This document shows, piece after piece, positions 51,649-62,270 of a stretch of 64,000 nucleotides of DNA. Below the pieces are notes generated by a model. That model made no database searches and was not told the DNA's origin. It saw only the letters and a program-made list of their open reading frames with translations. Both the position numbers and the translations under genes were made by a program. Position 1 is the first letter of the stretch. Every line of letters starts with the position of its first letter. The DNA comes from CAWUFC02 sp963921335 (GTDB taxonomy: Bacteria; Pseudomonadota; Gammaproteobacteria; Pseudomonadales; Halieaceae): contig CAWUFC020000001.1 of the NCBI GenBank assembly GCA_963921335.3, positions 558,001 through 622,000 on the forward strand, given 5' to 3'.

Positions 51649-54618
51649 TTAGATGCGCTGACTCAGTTTGGTATACCAGTAGCGCCCCCGCAGATTGTGG
51701 GTGCGCCCATCAATATTGTCATTAAAGGCCGAGGCGGCGAAAGGTGGCTCCTCGTCGAGCAGGTTATCTACCCCGAGAGACCAGCGTAGGCCTTTCAGCA
51801 CCTTAAACATGTAACTGAACTGGAGGTCGTGTACTACCCAGTTGTCGATTCTTCGCGTGCGCAGGCTGTTGGGAATCCGTTCATCCATACCGCTGACAAA
51901 GTGCAGGTCGTAGTTGCCCCGCCAGCGATGGCGCGCCCACTGGATGCCGAGGTTGCCTTTCCAACGCGGCAGCCCGCCGACGCCTTCAGAGGCCGGGTCA
52001 ACAAAACTCCCCGCCAGGTTTTCTGTGGGGGCGCTGTCGTCCAACTGCAGGGTGTATTCGCTGATGTGCGAAGCGCCAAAGCCGATAGTGAACTGGCCCC
52101 AGTCGCGGGTCGGCATCACGTAACCGGCATGCAGATCCATGCCCTGCACACGCCGTTCACCGATGTTGAGAAACGTCGCTTCAATCCGTTGCAGGTCGCC
52201 ATTTTCATTGCGTTGTACGCGGTCGGCGAAGCGACCGAAAGCGGCGTTCTGGTTGAGGATGAACTGGGCGCTGGAGTCCACCACTTGCGACGTCTCGATA
52301 TCGTAGAAATCGAGACTGGCGTGAAAGCCCTCCATGGATTGCGGGGTCAGTACCAGACCCAGTGTGTAACCCCTGGATTTCTCAGGTCTCAGCTCAGGGT
52401 TGCCCCCCGACACCGTTAGAAACTGGTTGCGGGTCGGGTCTGCTGCCTGTTCGCAACCTGGTAGTAGCGCCGCCCCTGCCGTCAGTGCACAGGGGTCGGT
52501 CAAAAAGGCCTGAATTTCGCTGCGGCCCTGGTACAGCTCGTTTAGCGTTGGTGCACGGAAACCCTGGCTGTGGGTGGCGCGAACCATAAGGCTGTCGCTG
52601 ATCTGCCAGCGCAGGCCGTACTTGGGATTGGTGATGTCACCAAAGTCGCTGTACTTGGAGTAACGCAGTGCAATTTCAAAGTCCAGCTGAGCACCTTCAT
52701 CGCAGGAGTGCCACAAAGGCGCAATGCTCTCAAAATAGGCCTCAAACACATCGCGTCCGCCATGAGTCGGCTGAAAGTTGTTGCCGCCAATCACCGCACC
52801 GGTACTTAGCTGCGTATCGGGCTTCTTACTGGTGGACTCATCCCGGTACTCGAGGCCCATGGCAAAGTCGACAATCCCATAAGGCAAGCTGAAGAGGTTG
52901 CGAGCAGCAGTAAAGCTGTAGCTGGAGAGTTTGGTCTCGCCAGTGACCTTGGTGGTAATTTCCAGATAGTCCAGTTGTTCCTGGTCGATAGAGCCGGGTG
53001 GACCAAACAGGTTGATCGGTACACAGCCGTCAATCGCCTGACCCTGGCAATTCTCAGCTGGCCCGAGTCCACGGGCCAGATTGTCGGCGTTGATGGCGCC
53101 GCGAAATACCTCTCGCGCTTTGTTGCGACTCCAACTGTGGCTCAGCTCCCAGTCCCAGCCGCCGTGCAGACCCTGTAATACCAGTGCAATGCGCTCGACT
53201 TCAGAATTATTATCCTGGCGCCGGGGCTCCAGTTCCGACAGGCGCCGCCGCACGTCGTTGAGCTCGGTATCAAATGGGTTGTAGATATTGTCTTCGGCGA
53301 TGTTCAGGGGCTGATTCTCAAAAGCAGTGAACACCGGGGTCGGTGAAAAGTTGGCCCGCGACTTAGTTTCTGAGTAGCTCAGCTCCAGCGCGCCGGTAAT
53401 CTGCTCGCTGAAGTCGTAGCTGGCATGGGCGTAGAGAAAGTCGCGTTGGGAGGGCACCAGTGAGCTTTTGTAATCAGGAAAGTTATAAAGATCGTTGTTT
53501 CCAACCGGGCGGTATTCACCGGTGAGTGCATCGCGTATTACCGTTTCCCCACTGGGCAGTGTGACTCGTGCATCGGGGGTGGCGCTGGAGCGCAGGTCGG
53601 CGCCGTCGCGGGAGCGGCCGTCGGCGCTTGCCGAGATATCCCGATCGCGGGCGTGAATTTCGCTCTGGTCAAAGTGGGAAGCAGAGACAAACAGGGAGCC
53701 ATGGCGAAAGCCTGTGCCGTATTGAATGGTGGTGGTGTTGGTGCGCCCGTCCCCCTGCTCTGCAGTGCCACTGAAGTGCTCTAGTAACAGGCCGTAAAAG
53801 TCGCGCTTCATGATGATATTGATGACCCCAGCGATGGCGTCGGACCCGTAAATTGCAGAAGCACCGTCCTTTAGCACTTCGATGCGCTCAACTGAGGCCG
53901 GCGCGATGGTATTGAGATCGATAGACTCCCCCGCCAGCCCGTCATTGGCAACGCGTTTGCCGTTAATCAGCACCAGAGTATTGGATGCCGGTAACCCGCG
54001 CAGGGTCACTGTGGCTGTGCCGTCACCGCCATTGGCGATGGACGTGCTGAGTGAGTTGCCAGACACGGCAGGTAGGCGCCGCAAAATTTCTCCGATGGTC
54101 TGGGCGCCGCTGAGCTCAATGTCGGGAGCGGTGATCATGTCCACGGGGGCACTGCCTTGCAAATGATTGCGGCGGATGCGTGAGCCGGTAACCTGGCTGC
54201 CGTAGACGTAGAGTTCTTCCAGGCCTGGAATATACAGGGGATTGCGCAGCATCAGCTGCTCTGCCTCAGGGCAGCTGTTGGTGAGTTCGCAGCGCGCGTC
54301 GTAGATGGCGATAATGCGCCCGTCCACCATACGCCAGGCCAGCTCGGTATCTGTAAGCAGCTGCTTCAACCCCGCCTCGGCACTCATATTGCCGCGCAGT
54401 TCCTGCGCCGGCAGCCCGCGGGCCAGGCGGTCCGGGAAGACGATAGCGAGTCCGCTTTGATGGCTGAATTGAATCAGAGCCTGGGACAGGTCCTGGTTAT
54501 TGAAAATGTCGAAACGGTAGTTGGGCTCAGCCCAGGTCCTGTTTGACAGACCAAATTGCAGCGCGCCAAAACAGCAGGCTAACAGTAAAAACCAGGTTGG
54601 CGGTTTGCGCTTGCTCAT
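51649..54618 (-). CDS. TonB-dependent receptor with N-terminal STN signalling domain
   Basis: 989 residues from the Met at 54618 (a GTG 24 nt earlier is weaker). After a signal peptide (about 1-30, ending TWA), residues about 35-108 form the secretin/TonB N-terminal domain (NYRFDIFNNQDLSQALIQFSHQSGL ... GRIIAIYDA) that contacts FecR-type anti-sigma factors. Then come the plug (VTLRGLPASNTLVLINGKRV, ASAIYGSDAIAGVINIIMKRDF) and barrel, ending YTKLSQRI. The domain order is that of transducers such as FecA. It lies just downstream of fecR and the ECF sigma gene, which supports self-regulation. Ligand unknown. Confidence 0.93.
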   Translation of the reverse strand: MSKRKPPTWFLLLACCFGALQFGLSNRTWAEPNYRFDIFNNQDLSQALIQFSHQSGLAIVFPDRLARGLPAQELRGNMSAEAGLKQLLTDTELAWRMVDGRIIAIYDARCELTNSCPEAEQLMLRNPLYIPGLEELYVYGSQVTGSRIRRNHLQGSAPVDMITAPDIELSGAQTIGEILRRLPAVSGNSLSTSIANGGDGTATVTLRGLPASNTLVLINGKRVANDGLAGESIDLNTIAPASVERIEVLKDGASAIYGSDAIAGVINIIMKRDFYGLLLEHFSGTAEQGDGRTNTTTIQYGTGFRHGSLFVSASHFDQSEIHARDRDISASADGRSRDGADLRSSATPDARVTLPSGETVIRDALTGEYRPVGNNDLYNFPDYKSSLVPSQRDFLYAHASYDFSEQITGALELSYSETKSRANFSPTPVFTAFENQPLNIAEDNIYNPFDTELNDVRRRLSELEPRRQDNNSEVERIALVLQGLHGGWDWELSHSWSRNKAREVFRGAINADNLARGLGPAENCQGQAIDGCVPINLFGPPGSIDQEQLDYLEITTKVTGETKLSSYSFTAARNLFSLPYGIVDFAMGLEYRDESTSKKPDTQLSTGAVIGGNNFQPTHGGRDVFEAYFESIAPLWHSCDEGAQLDFEIALRYSKYSDFGDITNPKYGLRWQISDSLMVRATHSQGFRAPTLNELYQGRSEIQAFLTDPCALTAGAALLPGCEQAADPTRNQFLTVSGGNPELRPEKSRGYTLGLVLTPQSMEGFHASLDFYDIETSQVVDSSAQFILNQNAAFGRFADRVQRNENGDLQRIEATFLNIGERRVQGMDLHAGYVMPTRDWGQFTIGFGASHISEYTLQLDDSAPTENLAGSFVDPASEGVGGLPRWKGNLGIQWARHRWRGNYDLHFVSGMDERIPNSLRTRRIDNWVVHDLQFSYMFKVLKGLRWSLGVDNLLDEEPPFAASAFNDNIDGRTHNLRGRYWYTKLSQRI

Positions 54619-54714
54619 AGCTCCCAGAGATTGGAGTCGCACTTGCTGGAGAGGCAGGCCTTGCGGGCTCTCGCCGGGTTCCGGGGAGGCGGCGGACCCT
54701 CAGGGATTTATAGC

Positions 54715-55686
54715 TTATAGGGTGGCCTTGATCAACAGCACGCTATCATCCTCGAGGGTAATCGCCTCGATACCCACGCTGTGCTTGAGTGCCTTCAGGA
54801 TGGTATCCGGGTCTTGCAGCTGAAACACCCCCGATACTCGGGTCTGCGCCAGTGCCGGCTCGGCAATCAGGATTTTGCGATCGTGATAACGGCCGATTTC
54901 CTGCACCAGTTTGCCAAGCGGCATGGCATCGGCAATGATCCTACCGTCGCGCCAGGCGGTTGAAACGCTGCTGTCTGCAGTAGCTGCAGTTGCCAGGCCA
55001 CTGGCATCAGTAGCGATTGCCTGGTTGGCATAGAGTAGCTCGCTGGCGGCGGCGCGGTGTCCCGGGTTGCCGATTTCAGAGACCCGAACCACCCCTTCGG
55101 TGACGGTGATGTCACTGCGATCACCCTCCAGGCGGATATTGAAAGCGGTACCCAGTACCTGTACCTGAGCGTGGCCTGCATCGACTACAAAGGGCCTCTG
55201 TGAGGCATCTTTTTGCACTTCAAAGAAGACCTCACCGCGACGCAGCATCACGTAGCGTCGATCCTTATTCATCTGCACCTGAATCAGGGTATCGGTGTTG
55301 AGTGTCAGCACGCTGCCGTCATTGAGAGTCAGGCTGCTGGTTTCACCACGTGCAGTCTGGAAACTGTCTATACCGGTGGCTTGCTCGCCCAAGGGAGCTA
55401 TGAAGATTGCCAGCAGTAACGTGGCGGCAGTAGCCAGCCCAAGGCCCAGCCACTGACGGCGGGCGGGTTGGTGGGGGCTGTCTTCTGGCTCATCTGCCAC
55501 TTCGACCGATTCGGAATGGGGCATAAACTCGAGCACTGCCAGGTCGTCCCAGAGATCCAGCATGCTGTCCATGGCTTGTTCATGTGCGGGGCTGGCCGAC
55601 AGCCACAGGGCAAAGTCCTGCAAGTCTGTTTCACTGCAGTCATCCGCGCGCAGGCGAGCAACCCAATGTGCCGCGCGTTCGTGCAT
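54715..55686 (-). CDS. FecR-family anti-sigma/transmembrane regulator
   Basis: 323 residues from the Met at 55686, chosen because AGAGGA precedes it by 4 nt; a longer frame begins with TTG. The N-terminal cytoplasmic domain (about 5-50, AAHWVARLRADDCSETDLQDFALWLSASPAHEQAM) is the sigma-binding DUF4880 region; one membrane helix at about 80-99; the periplasmic FecR domain (SLTLNDGSVLTLNTDTLIQVQ, RGEVFFEVQKDASQRPFVV) and a C-terminal STN-contacting part. It senses receptor occupancy and controls the ECF sigma encoded upstream. The next gene is the STN receptor. Confidence 0.92.
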   Translation of the reverse strand: MHERAAHWVARLRADDCSETDLQDFALWLSASPAHEQAMDSMLDLWDDLAVLEFMPHSESVEVADEPEDSPHQPARRQWLGLGLATAATLLLAIFIAPLGEQATGIDSFQTARGETSSLTLNDGSVLTLNTDTLIQVQMNKDRRYVMLRRGEVFFEVQKDASQRPFVVDAGHAQVQVLGTAFNIRLEGDRSDITVTEGVVRVSEIGNPGHRAAASELLYANQAIATDASGLATAATADSSVSTAWRDGRIIADAMPLGKLVQEIGRYHDRKILIAEPALAQTRVSGVFQLQDPDTILKALKHSVGIEAITLEDDSVLLIKATL

Positions 55687-55798
55687 GGGTTCCTCTAATT
55701 TGGCCAATCCCTGCGTGGTTTTGGCGCCGTTGTTACCTAACTTGGACACTTCTTTCCCCAATCTCTCTTAATACTAGACGAATCTGGAAAGGAATCCC

Positions 55799-56368
55799 TC
55801 ATTCCTTGTTTTGGCCCTCCTGGGCCTCGTAGTAGCGAGCCAATGCGGTGCGGCAGTGTTTCAGGGCCTGCAGGATGTATTTCTCTACGCTCGATACCGA
55901 TACCCCCAGCTCCTGGGCGATGGCCGCGTAGGGCATGCCCGCGTTGCGGTGCAGCAGGAAGGCCTGCTGGCACTTGTCAGGCAGTTCCGCAATGGCTGCA
56001 TAAATGTGGTCCAGCTTTTCCCGTGCCCCCAGGATCTGTTCTGGCGATAGCGCTTCGCCGTTTATATCGGTGGGTTCCTCCGGCGTCGACTGCTGCTGCT
56101 CGTTGTTTAGAAATTTCTGGTGCAGGGCGCGACGGCGCAGCTGGTCGATGGCCAGGTTGGACGCCACCTGGAACAGGAAGGCGCGGGGGTTATCCAGCTT
56201 CTCCGGTTCGCCGAGTCGGTGAATGCGTAGGAAGGCCTCCTGGGCGACGTCGGCTGCATCAGCGGCGTTATCGAGTTTGCGAGCCAGGAAGCGCTCGAGG
56301 GATTGCCGATGCTCTTCCGAGAGGCGGCTGACAAAAAGGGTTTTGTCGCGAGCGGCTTTTGAACTCAT
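55799..56368 (-). CDS. ECF sigma factor, FecI-like
   Basis: 189 residues from the Met at 56368 (a start 27 nt earlier would overlap oppF). Region 2 is QSLERFLARKLDNAADAADVAQEAFLRIHRL...PRAFLFQVASNLAIDQLRRRA; region 4 is LPDKCQQAFLLHRNAGMPYAAIAQELGVSVSSVEKYILQALKHCR, both typical of FecI/iron-starvation ECF sigmas. It is followed by a FecR gene 112 nt downstream, including a short AAGGAAT-CCCTC-ATTCCTT hairpin at 55789-55807. It starts 7 nt after oppF, so it shares the opp transcript. Confidence 0.93.
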   Translation of the reverse strand: MSSKAARDKTLFVSRLSEEHRQSLERFLARKLDNAADAADVAQEAFLRIHRLGEPEKLDNPRAFLFQVASNLAIDQLRRRALHQKFLNNEQQQSTPEEPTDINGEALSPEQILGAREKLDHIYAAIAELPDKCQQAFLLHRNAGMPYAAIAQELGVSVSSVEKYILQALKHCRTALARYYEAQEGQNKE

Positions 56369-56375
56369 TGCCTGC

Positions 56376-57323
<948 letters not shown>

Positions 57324-57325
57324 GC

Positions 57326-58321
57326 CTACTGCTCCTGAGCCTGCTGACTGCGCACCGGCAGCCAGCAGCGACTGCTGTGATTGTCGCCGGCAGAGGTCAG
57401 TGGTGCGGCCTGGCGCGCACAGATCTGCATGGCATGTGGACAGCGCGGGTGATAAGCGCAGCCCCGCGGCGGCGCAAATAGATCCGGCGGGCTGCCCGGA
57501 ATCGCCTCCAAGCGCTCATTAGCGGTGCCGTGCATATCCGGCATGGCCTGCTTGAGGCCCTCGGTGTAAGGGTGTGTTGAGTGATAAAAAATGTCGTCAA
57601 CCGAGCCCTGCTCGACAATTTCGCCGCCATACATGACCGCTACACGATCCGCCATTCGGGCGACGACACCAAGGTCGTGGGTAATCAGCACGATCGACAT
57701 ATTGTCTTCCCGCTGAATTTCTTTCATGAGCTCCAGTACCTGGTCCTGGATAGTCACGTCCAGGGCGGTGGTGGGCTCGTCGGCAATCAGCAGTTTCGGC
57801 TTGCAGGCCAGGCTCATGGCAATCATAACCCGCTGTAACATGCCGCCGGAAAACTCAAACGGGTATTGGCGAACCCGTTGCTGTGCTTCAGGGATACGGG
57901 TGCGGTCGAGCAAACGCGCGGCCTCTTTCAGTGCGCCCTGCTGGCTCATGCCTCGATGCACCCTCAGGGTCTCGGCAATCTGGTCGCCGATTTTCATGGT
58001 CGGGTTGAGAGAGGTCATCGGGTCCTGAAAAATCATGGCGATGTCGGCGCCGCGCACCTGATTCAGCTCTGCCTGGCTGAGGTGCAGCAGTTCCTTGCCC
58101 AGCAGCCTGGCAGAACCGGAAACAATGCGCCCAGGAGGCATAGGAATCAGGCCCATCACCGCCTGCACAGTGACGGACTTGCCAGAGCCCGACTCGCCCA
58201 CCACGGCCAGCGTTTGGCCCTCATCCACTGCATAGGACACGCCGCGAACGGCCTGTACCTTGCCGCCATAGGTGGAAAACTCCACCACCAGGTTATCGAC
58301 GCTGAGAACGGGCGTACTCAT
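57326..58321 (-). CDS. oppD: Oligopeptide ABC transporter ATPase (OppD/DppD type)
   Basis: 331 residues: Walker A VVGESGSGKSVTVQA, signature FSGGMLQRVMIAMSL, Walker B KLLIADEPTTALDV, and the C-terminal CAYHPRCPHAMQIC iron-sulfur-type Cys motif usual in OppD/DppD. It overlaps the end of oppC by 4 nt. Partner of OppF. Confidence 0.94.
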   Translation of the reverse strand: MSTPVLSVDNLVVEFSTYGGKVQAVRGVSYAVDEGQTLAVVGESGSGKSVTVQAVMGLIPMPPGRIVSGSARLLGKELLHLSQAELNQVRGADIAMIFQDPMTSLNPTMKIGDQIAETLRVHRGMSQQGALKEAARLLDRTRIPEAQQRVRQYPFEFSGGMLQRVMIAMSLACKPKLLIADEPTTALDVTIQDQVLELMKEIQREDNMSIVLITHDLGVVARMADRVAVMYGGEIVEQGSVDDIFYHSTHPYTEGLKQAMPDMHGTANERLEAIPGSPPDLFAPPRGCAYHPRCPHAMQICARQAAPLTSAGDNHSSRCWLPVRSQQAQEQ

Positions 58322-59697
58322 TGCTCACCTCGCAGCCGCGAATCCATGGCATCGCGCAGGCCGTCCCCAAGCAGGTTAAAGGCCAGCACTGTGACGCTAA
58401 TGAACAGGGCCGGGAAAATCAGTTCATGGGGGTGGGACAGCATGGTTCGAATACCATCGTTACACATAGAGCCCCATGAGGGTGTGGGCGGTACAACGCC
58501 CATACCGATGAAAGACAGGAAAGCCTCGATAAAGATGGCTGTGGGAATCGCGAAGGTCAGTGAGACCAGCAGCACGCCCATCAGATTGGGCAGCATATGC
58601 CTCATCACCAGGTAACTGGCGGAAGCGCCCATCATTCGCGCCGCGGAAATATATGACTCTTCCCGCAATTGCAGCACCTGCCCCCGCACCAGTCGCGCGG
58701 TAGCGGGCCAACTCAATAGCACCAGGGCGACCAACATCGGCATAACCCCGCTCTCGCCCGGGCCGAGGCCAAAAGCGATCTTGAATAAAATCATGAACAG
58801 CAGGAAGGGCAGGGCAATCACGAAATCGGCGAAGCGCATCAATACCTCGTCGGTGCGTCCGCCCATGTAGCCGGACAAGCCGCCATAAATCAGCCCTATA
58901 GCCACATAGATAAGCGGCGCGACAATGCCAATAAATAATGACGTACGGGCGCCCCACATTAGCCGCGCCAACATATCCCGGCCCAGGTAATCGGTTCCCA
59001 GTGGGTGCATCTCCAGGCGCACGCTGTCGCCCACCGTGAGCTCACCGTCGCCGAGCTCGCGCTCACGGGCATCGCTGATGCGAATGGCCTGCTCGACACT
59101 GACTTCCAGGGTTTGGTACTCGCCGGTTGTTCCATCATCGAACAATGGCTGGACGCTGTAGTAATAGCTGATGGTTTCGAGGCCCAGTCTATCCAGGTAA
59201 GACAGGCTCTGGGCGGGTACCCTTACCAGGGGCAGCCCCAGGTCGCGATCACCGCTGGGAAACAGCTCGTGGCGGTACAGCTGGTAGGCGCGGGCACCGG
59301 GCACGGGGTCCCAGGCAATGTTCACACCCTCTGAATGGGGTGTGCCAAGAACCCGCAGGCCGGTGCCTGTCGCAGCGCCGGGTTCCGCCAGGCTCAGCAG
59401 CGCTACGTTTTCTTCATCGGCGATAACCAGTGCCGGCAGTCCCAGATTGGGCCCCTGTGAAATCTGTTCCAGGTCCTGAGTGGCGGGGTCGACTGGCCAA
59501 AGCACGGGGCCGACCAGCGTAAACAGCAGCAGGCCAACCACGATATACAGCGAGGCAAGAGCGCGGGTATTGCTGCGTACCCTGCGCCACACGTCTTGCC
59601 AGTAAGACAGGGAGGGCCGATCGATGGCCTCCCGCTCTGAGGCGGCGCTCAGGGGTTCAAAATCGTCAGCTTGCGGATTGAGGATCTGCTGCATCAC
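58318..59697 (-). CDS. oppC: Oligopeptide ABC transporter permease OppC with a large periplasmic insertion
   Basis: 459 residues against about 300 in normal OppC/DppC. TM1 is at about 45-69; then about 175 extra residues form a periplasmic segment with a fibronectin III-like pattern (VNIAWDPVPGARAYQLYRHE and TISYYYSVQPL). The canonical permease follows: HPLGTDYLGRDMLARLMWGARTSL, five more helices and the EAA loop (EESYISAARMMGASASYLVMRHMLPN). The gene reads cleanly, so the insertion is real coding sequence. It overlaps oppB and oppD by 4 nt each. Confidence 0.92.
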   Translation of the reverse strand: MMQQILNPQADDFEPLSAASEREAIDRPSLSYWQDVWRRVRSNTRALASLYIVVGLLLFTLVGPVLWPVDPATQDLEQISQGPNLGLPALVIADEENVALLSLAEPGAATGTGLRVLGTPHSEGVNIAWDPVPGARAYQLYRHELFPSGDRDLGLPLVRVPAQSLSYLDRLGLETISYYYSVQPLFDDGTTGEYQTLEVSVEQAIRISDARERELGDGELTVGDSVRLEMHPLGTDYLGRDMLARLMWGARTSLFIGIVAPLIYVAIGLIYGGLSGYMGGRTDEVLMRFADFVIALPFLLFMILFKIAFGLGPGESGVMPMLVALVLLSWPATARLVRGQVLQLREESYISAARMMGASASYLVMRHMLPNLMGVLLVSLTFAIPTAIFIEAFLSFIGMGVVPPTPSWGSMCNDGIRTMLSHPHELIFPALFISVTVLAFNLLGDGLRDAMDSRLRGEQ

Positions 59698-60638
59698 TGC
59701 ACCGCCTTGTCGACTTGGATGCGCGGATCAATGAACCCGTACAGAATGTCCACCGCGATAACCATCAGCACCAGGAATGCCCCATAGAACACGGTTGTAC
59801 CCATGATCACGGTGTAATCCAGTTGCTGAACGGCCTGCACGAAGTATCTGCCCAGGCCGGGAATAGCGAAAACCAACTCAACCACAAATCCGCCAGTGGT
59901 GATGGCGGCGATCGATGGGCCCAGCACAGTCACGACGGGCAGGATGGCATTGCGAAGCTGGTGCTTGAAGAAGATGCGGCCCGGCGTGAGGCCTTTGGCG
60001 CGGGCGGTGCGGATATAGTCCATATCTGCCACTTCCAACATGGACGAGCGCATCAGGCGAGTCAGGTACGCCATCGTGCCCAGGCCCAACACCAGGGCAG
60101 GCACCAGCATGTGCGAGAAAGTGCCCCAGCCGGCCACGGGCAGCAGGGACACTCCCAGCAGGTTATTCAGTTGCAAGATGGCGAGCTGACCCAGGGCTGC
60201 AAACACGAAACTGGGAACCGATACGCAGATGATCACCATAAACATGATGAGAATATCTGGCAGTTTATTGCGGTACAGCGCGGTCAATGCCCCCCAGGCG
60301 ATGCCGCCAATCGCGGCAAACAGCAAGGCCAGCACCCCGAGTGTGGCAGATACCGGGAAGTGCTCTGCGATGATGTCATTGACGCGGCGGTTTTGCTGGG
60401 TAAATGAGATCCCGAAGTCGCCCTGCAACATATTGCGCAGGTAGATCACATACTGCACCGGCAGGGGCTTATCGAGGCCATAGGCTTTCTCCAGGTTGGC
60501 GCGCACTTCCGGCGTGACCGCTTTGTCGTTCATCAGCGGATCGCCCGGCACCATATGCATGCCAATAAAGGTTGCCGTGGCTATAAACCAGATGGTGATG
60601 ATCCCCGACAGCAGGCGCTTGGCGATATAGGTTCCCAT
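59694..60638 (-). CDS. oppB: Oligopeptide ABC transporter permease OppB
   Basis: 314 residues: RLLSGIITIWFIATATFIGMHMVPGDP at the start (the typical OppB/DppB N-terminus), QYVIYLRNMLQGDFGISF, six membrane helices and the EAA loop (DYIRTARAKGLTPGRIFFKHQLRNA). It forms the channel with OppC. It overlaps oppA by 1 nt (TAATG). Confidence 0.95.
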   Translation of the reverse strand: MGTYIAKRLLSGIITIWFIATATFIGMHMVPGDPLMNDKAVTPEVRANLEKAYGLDKPLPVQYVIYLRNMLQGDFGISFTQQNRRVNDIIAEHFPVSATLGVLALLFAAIGGIAWGALTALYRNKLPDILIMFMVIICVSVPSFVFAALGQLAILQLNNLLGVSLLPVAGWGTFSHMLVPALVLGLGTMAYLTRLMRSSMLEVADMDYIRTARAKGLTPGRIFFKHQLRNAILPVVTVLGPSIAAITTGGFVVELVFAIPGLGRYFVQAVQQLDYTVIMGTTVFYGAFLVLMVIAVDILYGFIDPRIQVDKAVQ

Positions 60639-62266
60639 TACCGGCGCTCCAGGATCCTGGCGTAGTTGTAATTAGGATCGCCACCGACGCGGGTGCGTCG
60701 CACCCCTTCAATTTCGGTGCTCTGTACGTAGATATAGCCGCGCTCATACTGGGGCAGGATCACCACGTCGTCGAATATGACCTGCTGCAGCTCGCCAAAC
60801 AGCCGATTGCGCAGGGCGCGATCATTGGTGGACTGGGCCCGGGTGACCAGGTCGTCATACTCAGCGCTGGCATAGCGCCCACGGTTATTGAGGTTCCAGG
60901 AGGCGAACAAATCGGCAAAGGTCATGGCGTCGTTGTAGTCGGGACCCCAGCCAGCGGCCACCAGATCAAAGGAGCCAGCCGTCATTTTGGCCAGGCGCTG
61001 TTTGAAGGTTTGCCGGTCAAGTCGTATATCCAGCCCCAGCTTACTGCGCATGACATCCTGGAAATACTCCGCCTGCTTGACCGAGCCCGGCGTGTCGCTC
61101 AATAGCAGTGACAGGGGCGGGATCTCTTCCAATCCCAGTTCACGCTTGGCTGCCTCGAGGTAGGCTCTTGCTTTCTCGTCGTTCAACTCGGGCATGATGG
61201 GTGGGTATTCTTCTGCCAGGCTGCGCCCGTCGGTGCCCTGCAGCCAGTCGGGGAACAGGGTATAGGCGGGCAGGTTGCCGGCCAGTCCAATGACCTTGTA
61301 GGTCAGCTCGCCGGCATCAAACACCGATTGCATGGCCCTGCGCAGGTTCACATTGCGGGTGGGGCGGTCGTCACGGTGATTAAACTCGATAAAGAAAGTG
61401 GAGCCATCGCGAAACGAGCGCAGATTCTGACGCTTGCGCAGCGCCATTTTTGTGGCCGAAGAGTCCAGCCCGGTAGCCATGGCGATGCGATTGTCCATGT
61501 ACAGGTTGAAGCGGGCGTTTGGATCCTCGGTCATGTAGGGGACATTAATTGCGTCCAGGTTTATTGCTTCGCGGTTCCAGTAATGGGGGTTTTTCTCCCA
61601 GCGCATGGAGGCCCCGTGCACCCAGTCGGTCATGATGAACGGGCCATTGGAGAGGAGCTTATCCGGGTCAGCAGCATAGCGCTGCCCGTGCTGCCTGAAG
61701 AAGTCCTCACGCACCGGGCGGAAGCTGATAAATGTGACCAGCTCCAGAAAATAGGCAACTGGTTTGACCAGGTGAGCAACCAGTGTGTGATCGTCAATGG
61801 CCTCGACGCCCAGGCTCTCGGGGGGCATCTCACCTTTGGTGATGGCCTCGCCGTTCGGAAACGCGCGCATCAGGAAGGCGTATTCGGCAGCATTGGCCGG
61901 GTTGGCCACTTGCTGCCAGGCAAAGACAAAATCGTGGGCGGTGACGGGCTTGCCGTCAGACCAGCGGGCATCCTTGCGTAACCAGAAGGTGGCTCGCTCC
62001 TGGGTCAGCTCCCAGCGCTCCGCCACGCCTCCGATCAGTTGGTTATCGACGTTGTAGGTCATCAGGCCTTCGCTGATATGGTCGAGCACAATAAAACTGA
62101 CCTGATCGGTGGCTTTGATGCTGTTCAGCCACTGCGGCTCCTGGGTCATGACGATGGCAATTTCATTGCGTTCGTGGTCAATGCCCGGGGGAGCGGCACG
62201 CACTGGCAGGGAGGCCAGCGCAAGCCCCAGCAACAGACTGGTCAGCAGCAGTATGCGGTTGGTCAT
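60638..62266 (-). CDS. oppA: Periplasmic solute-binding protein, family 5 (OppA/DppA)
   Basis: 542 residues from the Met at 62266, which gives a signal peptide (MTNRILLLTSLLLGLALASLP-VRA). The SBP_bac_5 core includes EPQWLNSIKATDQVSF, the GVAERWELTQERATFWLRKDARWSDGKPVTAHDFVFAWQ signature (split here by family variation) and a C-terminal LPQYERGYIYV. It likely delivers peptides to OppBCDF. It starts 4 nt after serA. Confidence 0.93.
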   Translation of the reverse strand: MTNRILLLTSLLLGLALASLPVRAAPPGIDHERNEIAIVMTQEPQWLNSIKATDQVSFIVLDHISEGLMTYNVDNQLIGGVAERWELTQERATFWLRKDARWSDGKPVTAHDFVFAWQQVANPANAAEYAFLMRAFPNGEAITKGEMPPESLGVEAIDDHTLVAHLVKPVAYFLELVTFISFRPVREDFFRQHGQRYAADPDKLLSNGPFIMTDWVHGASMRWEKNPHYWNREAINLDAINVPYMTEDPNARFNLYMDNRIAMATGLDSSATKMALRKRQNLRSFRDGSTFFIEFNHRDDRPTRNVNLRRAMQSVFDAGELTYKVIGLAGNLPAYTLFPDWLQGTDGRSLAEEYPPIMPELNDEKARAYLEAAKRELGLEEIPPLSLLLSDTPGSVKQAEYFQDVMRSKLGLDIRLDRQTFKQRLAKMTAGSFDLVAAGWGPDYNDAMTFADLFASWNLNNRGRYASAEYDDLVTRAQSTNDRALRNRLFGELQQVIFDDVVILPQYERGYIYVQSTEIEGVRRTRVGGDPNYNYARILERR

Positions 62267-62270
62267 GACT

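Noticed and set aside
59715..60407. A 230-codon His/Gln-rich frame on the plus strand
   Set aside because: Antisense to oppB; composition reflects the complement of membrane helices.
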